This document shows, piece by piece, positions 23,979 through 31,129 of a DNA stretch of 64,000 nucleotides. Positions within the stretch are counted from its first letter, which is position 1, and every line of letters begins with the position of its first letter. The notes beneath the pieces are model-generated. The model was not told where the DNA came from. It made no database searches and worked only from the letters and a program-made list of their open reading frames with translations. Location of the stretch: the NCBI RefSeq assembly GCF_015207105.1, contig NZ_JADEXO010000010.1, positions 1 to 64,000 on the forward strand. The letters run 5' to 3'. Source of the stretch: a cf. Phormidesmis sp. LEGE 11477. Lineage in GTDB: Bacteria > Cyanobacteriota > Cyanobacteriia > Phormidesmidales > Phormidesmidaceae. The position numbers and the translations under genes are program-made.

Positions 23979-24284
23979 TTAACTGGCAATCGGATTTGTA
24001 ACCGTTACCAGCTTTGTTCCATCCGGGAAAGTTGCCTCCACTTGCACATCGCCGACCATCTCTGGAATGCCTTCCATCACGTCATCGCGTGTTAGCCAAG
24101 TTCTGCCTTCGCTCATCAGCTCGCTGACGGTTTTGCCATCTCTCGCCCCTTCCATAATTGCCGCCGAAATATAGGCCACAGTCTCTGGGTAATTGAGCTT
24201 TACACCTCTTTCTTTTCTTCTTTCGGCCACCAGCGCAGCCGTAAAAATCAGCATCTTATCTTTTTCGTGCGGGGACAATAACAT
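23979..24284 (-). CDS. ureA: Urease subunit gamma UreA
   Basis: This is the urease gamma subunit of 101 residues. It starts [22 protein letters not shown] and has [24 protein letters not shown] with the conserved MEGARDG segment, then [26 protein letters not shown]. It is the first gene of the operon; ureB follows after 33 bp. The promoter must lie in the 189-bp spacer to the right, which contains a 13-bp inverted repeat at 24369-24421. No NtcA site of the GTA-N8-TAC type was found there. Confidence 0.96.
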   Translation of the reverse strand: MLLSPHEKDKMLIFTAALVAERRKERGVKLNYPETVAYISAAIMEGARDGKTVSELMSEGRTWLTRDDVMEGIPEMVGDVQVEATFPDGTKLVTVTNPIAS

Positions 24285-24368
24285 AAGTTCTTCTATCGCT
24301 AGTGTGGCTTTAATGCTATCAGTTTTTGAATAAGCCGATACGCCTTAAAGATAAGTTATGTTTGATGT

Positions 24369-24421
24369 GTTATCCAACCATGAGTAATACGAACAGCTCA
24401 AACTTCTTATGGTTAGATAAC
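24369..24421. promoter_or_regulatory. 13-bp inverted repeat upstream of ureA
   Basis: GTTATCCAACCAT (24369-24381) and ATGGTTAGATAAC (24409-24421) are complementary with one C/T mismatch (G-U possible in RNA). The loop is 27 nt. It lies between the stop of the methyltransferase-like gene and ureA. It may be a terminator of the former or a regulator site of the urease operon. Confidence 0.5.
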
Positions 24422-24473
24422 GATGATCCAGCTTGCTAATCAAGTCAATTTTCACGATCTTACAGAAATTGTC

Positions 24474-25454
24474 TTACGACAGTGCCGCATTCCGTAGCGC
24501 TTCACTCCGAGAATTCCCCATCATTGAAAAGCAACGATGCCGCTCATATGCAATCAATGGCTGCCTAGTTGTCAACGCACAGGTTCTAGCCGCCTGCTCA
24601 ATATCCGCCTCTGACAGATGACCTTCCTTACCCTCCAACCAGCTAGCGTATGCCCGCAGTGCAGGGTCCAAACTATACCTAGCCCAAGGAAATCCCTGCT
24701 GAGTCAGTGCCTTCGCCGTTTTTATAAACGCATCAACCATGCTGGCGTAGCCCCAGCAGCGAACTGTACCGCCAGGTAAGCAACAAGGAGATGCGAGCCC
24801 AATCAGCTCATTCACGTAGGCCAAGAGCCGTGGGTCTGCATCATCCCAAGTATCTAGATAGATGGTGTCAAACACTTGCTCTGTAGTGGAAAGGTAGTCT
24901 TCTATTGTTGCTTCCACAATTTTGACATTTTTGTTCTGTTCTGGCCTTTTCTCCAACCAAGCACGAGTAACAATTTCAATCACCTGGGGGTCAGACTCGA
25001 CAATTGTGATTGAGCCGATAGGACGCCCAAGTGCCAGCACGAACTGAGGATAGATGCCTAATCCTAAACCGCCAATCAAAACATGCCCCTTGGCGAGCTT
25101 TGCTGCTGCTAGCATCATGCAACGCTCTTCGCCTGAGTCACTCATCCAGGCTTTGGGTGGAAAAATGGCTGAGGCGATACTGCTATCAGACGCGATCGCT
25201 CTCCCATTTTCGTCTAATAGCGTGAACCGCTGAGATAGCTCAGAGGGCTTCAAGATAACTGTTTTACGGCGATACGGTTTGTATGTATGCTGCTGGCCAA
25301 AGATAGTTTCATCCTGTGTGGCTCGCACCTCGATCCAAATATCACCATCACGCGGCGTCGGAACAGGCAGCGTTAGCGAGATTTCGAGCGCCCGGCAATC
25401 AAAAACATCATCGCGCCAATCAGGATCAAAAACTACAGATGTTGACTCTTTCAT
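24474..25454 (-). CDS. Spermidine-synthase-like / SAM-dependent methyltransferase-fold protein
   Basis: This is a 326-residue protein with a class I methyltransferase-like core: HVLIGGLGLGIYPQ (GxGxG nucleotide loop) at about residues 127-140, TIVESDPQVIEIV (acidic residue that binds the ribose) and QVFDTIYLDTWDD. The arrangement resembles spermidine synthase and related aminopropyl- or methyltransferases. The N-terminal 100 residues and the C-terminal 80, rich in A/E/Y helices, do not match the canonical enzyme. The substrate is unknown. It is upstream of the urease operon on the same strand, but the inverted repeat and spacer suggest a separate transcript. Confidence 0.6.
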   Translation of the reverse strand: MKESTSVVFDPDWRDDVFDCRALEISLTLPVPTPRDGDIWIEVRATQDETIFGQQHTYKPYRRKTVILKPSELSQRFTLLDENGRAIASDSSIASAIFPPKAWMSDSGEERCMMLAAAKLAKGHVLIGGLGLGIYPQFVLALGRPIGSITIVESDPQVIEIVTRAWLEKRPEQNKNVKIVEATIEDYLSTTEQVFDTIYLDTWDDADPRLLAYVNELIGLASPCCLPGGTVRCWGYASMVDAFIKTAKALTQQGFPWARYSLDPALRAYASWLEGKEGHLSEADIEQAARTCALTTRQPLIAYERHRCFSMMGNSRSEALRNAALS

Positions 25455-25527
25455 GAGCGACCTCTTCTGCGCTTTTCTTACTCTTTTGTGCTTTGCTTAA
25501 TAGTAATGGACTCTAGCGTTTCAGAAG

Positions 25528-25845
25528 ATGGCCCAGTACTACCGATTTGTTAATCGCCGTCGGCAGGAAGTTTCTCAGATTTCTTTGCCGTTCAATTTTC
25601 GCTTGCCTTACGCTAAAGCGTTGGAGCGGTATGACAGCGAGGAAGTTGCGGCGATGTTTTGTTATGTTGTTCAGCACAACGCCGACTGGTCAACTGACGA
25701 TGATATTGTCACTGAGGGAGACTATGGCGAAGTTTTCATTTTGAAAAAACGCAGCAGCCAAAGCAGACATACGGATGGGAAAGCTATGTTCCTGAACCCC
25801 AGCTACCTCAGCCACTGTAACTTATCAAGTTATAAGCCTGAGTAG
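25528..25845 (+). CDS. Small hypothetical protein
   Basis: This is a 105-residue polypeptide with no recognised domain. Its first 75 residues are rich in aromatic and charged residues (MAQYYRFVNRRRQEVSQISL, then a helix with KALERYDSEEVAAMFCYVV) and end in TEGDYGEVFIL. The remaining 30 residues look less ordered. The start ATG at 25528 is preceded by a weak purine tract (CAGAAG). It is divergent from the methyltransferase-like gene at 24474-25454. I cannot assign a function, and the last third could be non-native. Confidence 0.45.
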   Translation: MAQYYRFVNRRRQEVSQISLPFNFRLPYAKALERYDSEEVAAMFCYVVQHNADWSTDDDIVTEGDYGEVFILKKRSSQSRHTDGKAMFLNPSYLSHCNLSSYKPE

Positions 25846-25910
25846 TTACAGAGAAAGACTTATTGACAGCGCTTACTTTCGAGCTATTCAATTCGATTCT
25901 ATCCGAATAG

Positions 25911-27647
25911 CTATTCGTCGGAAATATCGCGTACTATGCTCAACGTAGGCACTTGATCGACGCTGAGCTGCTGGGCATAGCGATCGCTCAGATAAGGCAA
26001 ATACGCTTTGTCTTCCTTCAGCTCCACGTTCCAAAAAGCTAAGTTCAACGCTTCAAAATACGCTGACCCAACCTCACGATAACCGCCTAAAACAAACTCT
26101 GCCAACGCCTCAGCGCCCGGCTGCGTCAGCGGAGAAACTATGTCAGTATCTTCTCCAGACGTAAAGAAAAAATGACTGGCATCAGACATAACGGCCAGAT
26201 ATTTCTCTTCTGAACCTAGCCAAGAAAAGGGGTGAATTTGCTCTAAGAGACTCAGCGCAACGACATCGTCAATGGCCGAGGCCATCAGTAAGGGAACTTC
26301 TACCTTTTGTAGTTCTTCTGGGCCATAGAGCGTAGAAGCAATGCCGTTGGCCGAAATCACAGCTTTAATGCGTGGGTCTTTTAGCGAATGAGGTCGAGCT
26401 GGCAGAAAACGAGCCTGACACTGTAGATAAAGCGACGGATTGAGCGCGATCGCCATGCTCTCGCAGTTTGCTTGTAGCCGCTCAAAATTAATATTAGCCC
26501 CGGCTAGTGAATAAGCGGTAGCCGCCCCTAAGGAATGGCCCAAAAAGCCAATGCTATCGAGATCTACCTATTCGGCCCAAACAGGCGAACTAGCCACTCT
26601 CGCTTCTAGCCAATCGATCAGGTAAGAGATTTCTTCAGGGCGACTAATATACTCCGACGGATTCATTGCTGTATCGAGTTGGCCTTCGGTGTAGCTCAAC
26701 CGAAATTCTAGATTGCTGCCAACATGGTTAGGCAAAAGTACAACAAATCCATGCGAGGCGAGATGCCGACCAATGTAGTGAAAGTTCTCTTTACTATCGC
26801 TATAGCCATGAGAAACAATCACCACCGGGGCAGGGGCGCTGAGTCCCTGCGGAATGTAGGTATCTACATCGAAGCTATAGCGAGGCTGAACACCCTGCGA
26901 GGTTTGTCTTTGATCCTCTCTAGAAAGCGTAACGGTGCCTGTCTCAAAAGCATACGAGCCTGGCGCGGATAGGTCTTCACTGAGCGCAACCGGGTTTGCT
27001 TCTTGGCTGCTTTGAATAGCCGCATGAGCGCGGATGGTGGCAATGATTTGGTCTTTATCATTCAGATATGAGGTGATAAACCGACGAATTGCCTGCAAAT
27101 CTTGCAGACGCAAGTCAATGGTTTGGCTAGGATATTGCTTCAGTACGTCTAGCACTGTCCATTCAGCGGGTTGGCCGTTTTCTCTGGTATTAGCTGCGGC
27201 CTTGATGACGGCCCCACGGAGGGCGTGATCGCCATTCAAACTAGGATGAGGCCGAATCACCTTACCGACATCGAACAAAATATCCTGGCCCAAGTCAGAA
27301 TAGCCCAGATTATCAATTTGCTGAACCGTCAGCGGAAAATTAGACTGCAGGGCCTGACGAAATCCGGCCAGCGCTTCCTCATTAGCAACTCTGGCAAACA
27401 GCCGCATATCCTCAGCGACTCCACCGGTTTGGGCAAAAGTCTCTAATGAGGCTACCGATACTGATAGGGTAATCGGCCCGCCGACTAGCAGCCTAATTTC
27501 TTCGGCAGCGACTGCCGGTTTGGGCCTAGCAATCTCAGATGCCGTGACTATAAAAAGAAAAAGACAAGGCGTTAAAATCCGGCAGAGAGATCGTATATTG
27601 GCACGGTTCGCCGCGTCAGTGCGTCTAAAACAGTTGTAGAAAATCAT
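25911..27647 (-). pseudogene. DUF1400/alpha-beta hydrolase, split by an in-frame amber stop
   Basis: This is a secreted hydrolase of about 578 codons with a DUF1400 N-terminal region (signal-like LFLFIVTASEIA, then VGGPITLSVSVASLETFAQ) and a C-terminal alpha/beta hydrolase. The upstream piece ends LEARVASSPVWAE then TAG at 26568-26570. In the same frame the protein continues VDLDSIGFLGHSLGAATAYS, which contains the nucleophile elbow G-H-S-L-G. Only one base change, for example GAG or CAG to TAG, separates this from an intact gene. The catalytic domain is in the second piece (25911-26567), which could be expressed only by read-through or an internal start at 26543. It is probably inactive. Confidence 0.85.
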
Positions 27648-27742
27648 ACGTATCAGAACACTTTATACTTAGGATTTAGAAAAATGCGTTGTTTGATTCG
27701 CGCTGTAATAGTAGGCGCAACACTTTTGATAAGGAACACGCT

Positions 27743-28230
27743 ATGACACCCCCCAATCTTTTTGACTTGAGTGGCAAGACAGCGATCGTTAGCGGTGGCG
27801 GCAACGGCATTGGCAAAGCCTGCTGCTTAATGCTAGCCGAGTACGGCGCTAACGTTGTTGTCGCCGACTTTAAAGCAGACGATGCCCAAAAGGTAGTCGA
27901 TGAGATAGAGAAGAAAGGTGGCAAGGGACTGAGCGTTTCTTGCAACGTGCTAAAAGACGATGACCTGACTGGCATGGTAGACAAGACGCTAGAGACATTT
28001 AGCGGATTGAATATTTTAGTTAACAACGTAGGCAGCGGCGGTGCCGGGCAAGAAAGCCCGGAAGATATTACCGTTGAGAAATTTGCTAGCGTCTTTGAAC
28101 TCAGTGTGTTTAGCATGTGGTGACTATCGCAGCTCTGTGCGCCGCATATGAAAGAATCTGGCTATGGCTCTATTGTCAATGCTCTATTGTCAATATGTCT
28201 TCGATGAGCTCTATCAACAAGAGTCCGGCA
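27743..28230 (+). pseudogene. Short-chain dehydrogenase/reductase fragment, multiply broken
   Basis: The 5' two-thirds of a classical SDR resembles 7-alpha-hydroxysteroid or 3-oxoacyl reductases. LSGKTAIVSGGGNGIGKACC is the NAD(P)-binding glycine motif, and NILVNNVGSGG is the NNAG-type motif. An in-frame TGA at 28121-28123 replaces an Arg codon (MW*LSQLCAPHMKE). A 14-bp tandem duplication of GCTCTATTGTCAAT at about 28168-28195 then shifts the frame in the SSMSSINKSPA region, before the catalytic Tyr/Lys motif, which is missing. The 3' end joins a piece of a different gene at about 28230. RBS AAGGAA precedes the ATG. Confidence 0.8.
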
Positions 28231-28334
28231 ATACGATGGCGGTTACGGTGCTGTTGAGTATCTTTGCCCATGGACTCACGGCCTTCCCAGGGGCGAACTG
28301 GTACGGCCAAAAAATGTCGAGTAAGGGCAAGTAG
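28231..28334 (+). pseudogene. Cation/proton antiporter C-terminal fragment
   Basis: Read from the ATG at 28236 this codes MAVTVLLSIFAHGLTAF followed by PGANWYGQKM and a stop at 28332-28334. That is the last transmembrane segment and cytosolic end of an NhaP/CPA-type antiporter. It is fused to the broken dehydrogenase, so a deletion or rearrangement joined the two. No other part of the antiporter is in the window. Confidence 0.6.
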
Positions 28335-28575
28335 CGTTCCTATGCGCGAGATGAAGGCTGTATCCGAGCTGCCGGTTCGCTTGCCCTGGCGCGATCGTAG
28401 CAGCCTCTAAAAGTTGATAAAGCATGAAGAACACCTCTAAGAATATTTTGGTTACCGTTTTAGTAACTGCTGAGCGCACTATCTAAGGCGATGATAGAGT
28501 ACAGATGGGTTAAAAGCTCCGTTCTTTTAAGGTTCTGTTTGACCTGCTAATACAATAGAAAAATAAGGTTTGATA

Positions 28576-29712
28576 ATGAGTAAAGACGTGTTTTCTCCAG
28601 CAGTTGGAGCTGGGTTAGTGGCGATCGCGATCGCTAGCTTCGCACCCTTTGCGGCGTTGGCGCAATCGACAGGTTCTCTAATAGAGGCTCCTAAAATAGA
28701 GGCTCCTAGAACAGAAGAAATAGCGCAGATGCCAGAAGCAGACAATCGCGCATTGATTGTGCCAGACGATACTATTGTCTTCTCGCAGACCGATCGGTTC
28801 GCGATGAGGGTATACAAACCTGACACCATGATCCTGTTCAATCTATACAACAAGCAAACCGGCGTGACAGAAGTGCTAGGCGCACCCGCTGGGATTCAGT
28901 CTACGCAGACGGGCGTAATCTATCGCTATACGGCACGTGAGCAGACCATAGAGATTGCGATCGCCAACTCAGGTGAGCAAACCGTTACGATTAACGGCAC
29001 TCCTCAGCAGGCTTCTGGAACCGTCTCTGGCACTGTTTTCTATCTTCCTAGAATTGCGCTTCCACCCAATGCAATCGTTGAAGTTAGCCTGGTAGACGTT
29101 AGCAGAGCAGATGCTCCTGCGATTACGTTATCTTCCATGAAGATGGTTGCTAACGGGCGGCAGGTGCCTCTCCCATTTGAGCTACTTTACGATGCTGGGC
29201 AAATCGATTCGCGATATACCTATGCCGTTCAATCTCGCATTACCGTAGATGGCGATTTGCAGTTTATTAACACAACTCAGTTTCCGGTTATTACCAATGG
29301 CAACCCAACAGAAGGCGTTGAAGTGCAGGTCGATCAGGTGGATCAGGAGCAGGCAACTACCGATCAGCCTTCACTCATCGGTACGGTTTGGCAGCTAGAA
29401 CAGATTCGCTACAACAACGATACGCAAGTAGTCACAGATAATCCAAGTAACTACACGATTGAGTTTATGGATGACGGGCAGCTTGCTATTGGCGCTGACT
29501 GCAACCAGGCGATGGGCAGCTTTACTGAAGATAGCAGCAGCTTGTCAGTTGAACTGGGGCCGACAACGCTAGCCGCCTGCGGGCCAGAGTCAGTCGCGTC
29601 CGACTATCTTCAGGGATTGCAAAATGCTGTCATTTATTTCTTTCAAGATGGCAAGCTGTTTATAGATCTTCAGGCAGATACGGGCACGATGCAGTTTTCT
29701 CCTCAGGAGTAG
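28576..29712 (+). CDS. Secreted META-domain protein
   Basis: This is a 378-residue protein read from the ATG at 28576, with a signal peptide (GLVAIAIASFAPFAALAQS, cleavage near ALAQ). The central 200 residues are beta-rich and have repeated VTIN- and ITL-type strands but no domain I recognise. The C-terminal 110 residues form a META/HslJ-like domain: SLIGTVWQLEQIRYNND, then YTIEFMDDGQLAIGADCNQAMGSF, and SLSVELGPTTLAACGPES with the two conserved Cys residues. HslJ-like proteins are envelope proteins linked to heat-inducible and resistance functions in enterobacteria. The role here is unknown. It follows the remnant region with its own spacer. Confidence 0.8.
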   Translation: MSKDVFSPAVGAGLVAIAIASFAPFAALAQSTGSLIEAPKIEAPRTEEIAQMPEADNRALIVPDDTIVFSQTDRFAMRVYKPDTMILFNLYNKQTGVTEVLGAPAGIQSTQTGVIYRYTAREQTIEIAIANSGEQTVTINGTPQQASGTVSGTVFYLPRIALPPNAIVEVSLVDVSRADAPAITLSSMKMVANGRQVPLPFELLYDAGQIDSRYTYAVQSRITVDGDLQFINTTQFPVITNGNPTEGVEVQVDQVDQEQATTDQPSLIGTVWQLEQIRYNNDTQVVTDNPSNYTIEFMDDGQLAIGADCNQAMGSFTEDSSSLSVELGPTTLAACGPESVASDYLQGLQNAVIYFFQDGKLFIDLQADTGTMQFSPQE

Positions 29713-29717
29713 GCGGC

Positions 29718-29888
29718 ATGAGCGAGTCTATAAGAGGCTTTGGCGATCGCGCGCTTAGATTGGCAATCTCTCTATCGCTGCTGATATTTTCACTAACGCT
29801 GATAGGGAGATCGCCAGCCTACGGACAGTCTGATGTCGGTTCATCTGGGTCGCTTCCTGCCGCAATCGAAGTCTCTTATTCCAATTGA
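29718..29888 (+). CDS. Short exported peptide, possibly the start of a broken gene
   Basis: This 56-residue frame starts 5 bp after the META gene stop. It has a signal peptide (RLAISLSLLIFSLTLIG, cleavage near AYGQ). After the TGA at 29886-29888 the same frame stays open to a TGA at 30039-30041 and reads WRVSYGRGELLPDSVAQSAF, which looks protein-like. A nonsense mutation in a longer secreted protein is therefore possible. No family is recognised. It sits in an eroded area. Confidence 0.35.
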   Translation: MSESIRGFGDRALRLAISLSLLIFSLTLIGRSPAYGQSDVGSSGSLPAAIEVSYSN

Positions 29889-30037
29889 TGGAGAGTATCT
29901 TATGGACGAGGCGAGCTATTACCAGATTCGGTTGCCCAAAGCGCTTTTGACCGAATTAGCAACAGATATTTACGTCCAGTGGGTAGATTTCTATCGGTAG
30001 GTGAGACAGCGCGATTTAACCAGAAAGCAAGATACAA

Positions 30038-30145
30038 ATGATCTGCGCCTATAAAACTTTAGCGGTGCCAGCCATTGCTGTTTTATTGCTGCTTGTAGCA
30101 GTTGTTCAAACAATCACATCGGTTAAACATAAGCGCAGCTACTAA
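30038..30145 (+). CDS. Small one-helix membrane peptide (tentative)
   Basis: This 35-residue frame has one hydrophobic segment, VPAIAVLLLLVAVV, and a basic tail KHKRSY. It lies between the META/short-peptide genes and the YihY gene. I see no clear ribosome binding site and no family resemblance, so it may be chance. Confidence 0.2.
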   Translation: MICAYKTLAVPAIAVLLLLVAVVQTITSVKHKRSY

Positions 30146-30247
30146 ACGTTTAGCCACGATATATGCAACTTAGGACGGATGAAAGCGATCGCACTTTCCG
30201 TAAGTGTTGACACTACAATACCTAAGATTTAAGGCTACGGCTGAACA

Positions 30248-31129
30248 ATGAAACTAAAGTCGGCTTTTGGCCTATTGAAAAGGGCTTTTAGCGGTTGGCA
30301 AAAAGATCGCGTTTCCTTGCTGGCTGCCGCGTTAGCCTACTATACGGTGCTGTCTATTGCGCCACTGATAGTGATTGCGATCGCAATTGCCGGGTCGGTT
30401 TTTGGCGCAGAGGCAGCTCAAGGCGAAATCGTGAATACGTTAGGTGGCTTGATTGGCACGCAAGGGGCGCAGGTTGTTGAATCCGTCGTCAGAAATGCGG
30501 CTCAGCCTGAGCTGAATAGTACGGCTTCAATTTTTGGTGTGATCGCTCTTCTAATTAGCGCCTCCGGCCTGTTCGTTCATCTACAGATAGCGCTAAATAT
30601 CGTTTGGAACGTAAAAGCCAAGAAAAATAGAAACCTTTGGCAAGTGCTTCGTAAACGGCTGCTCTCTTTTGGCATGGTAGTAGCGATTGGCTTTTTACTA
30701 CTGATCTCTTTGCTGGTTAGCACAGCGATCTCGACCCTTTCTCAGCTAGAGATGGAGTTTATTCCTAATATACCTTCGCTCTGGCAGTGGGCAGATGCTT
30801 TGATCTCGCTGGGGATTGTCATTCTACTGTTTGCCCTGATCTACAAGTATCTACCAGATGTGGATTTAGGCTGGAAAAACGTTTGGATAGGCGCAATGAT
30901 TACCGCCGCGCTCTTTATCTTGGGTAAGTATCTGCTGGGGTTCTACATCAGCAGAAGCAGCATCGGATCGGCCTACGGCGCTGCGGGTTCGCTGGTGGTG
31001 ATGCTCGTGTGGATATTTTACTCTACGCAGATCTTGCTGTTCGGCGCAGAGCTGACCCAAGCCTACACCTGCCGACACAGTCATCAAGTGCGACCGAGCC
31101 GTCATGCAACGATGGCTGATAAGTCTTAA
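30248..31129 (+). CDS. YihY/BrkB family membrane protein
   Basis: This is a 293-residue integral membrane protein of the YihY (formerly ribonuclease BN) family. The N-terminus has KDRVSLLAAALAYYTVLSIAPLIVI. About six hydrophobic helices follow. The third periplasmic/cytoplasmic region has the conserved G-S-A-Y-G-A-A-G-S segment near the C-terminus and NIVWNVKAKKN. The C-terminal tail is basic. YihY proteins are not nucleases. Their role is unclear, though complement resistance or export has been suggested. The FUSC-family gene follows, its longest frame overlapping by 26 bp, so the two are probably co-transcribed. Confidence 0.9.
   Translation: MKLKSAFGLLKRAFSGWQKDRVSLLAAALAYYTVLSIAPLIVIAIAIAGSVFGAEAAQGEIVNTLGGLIGTQGAQVVESVVRNAAQPELNSTASIFGVIALLISASGLFVHLQIALNIVWNVKAKKNRNLWQVLRKRLLSFGMVVAIGFLLLISLLVSTAISTLSQLEMEFIPNIPSLWQWADALISLGIVILLFALIYKYLPDVDLGWKNVWIGAMITAALFILGKYLLGFYISRSSIGSAYGAAGSLVVMLVWIFYSTQILLFGAELTQAYTCRHSHQVRPSRHATMADKS

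Noticed and set aside
28276-28479. Minus-strand 67-codon frame in the eroded area
   Set aside because: It overlaps the antiporter fragment on the other strand and shows no recognisable protein pattern.
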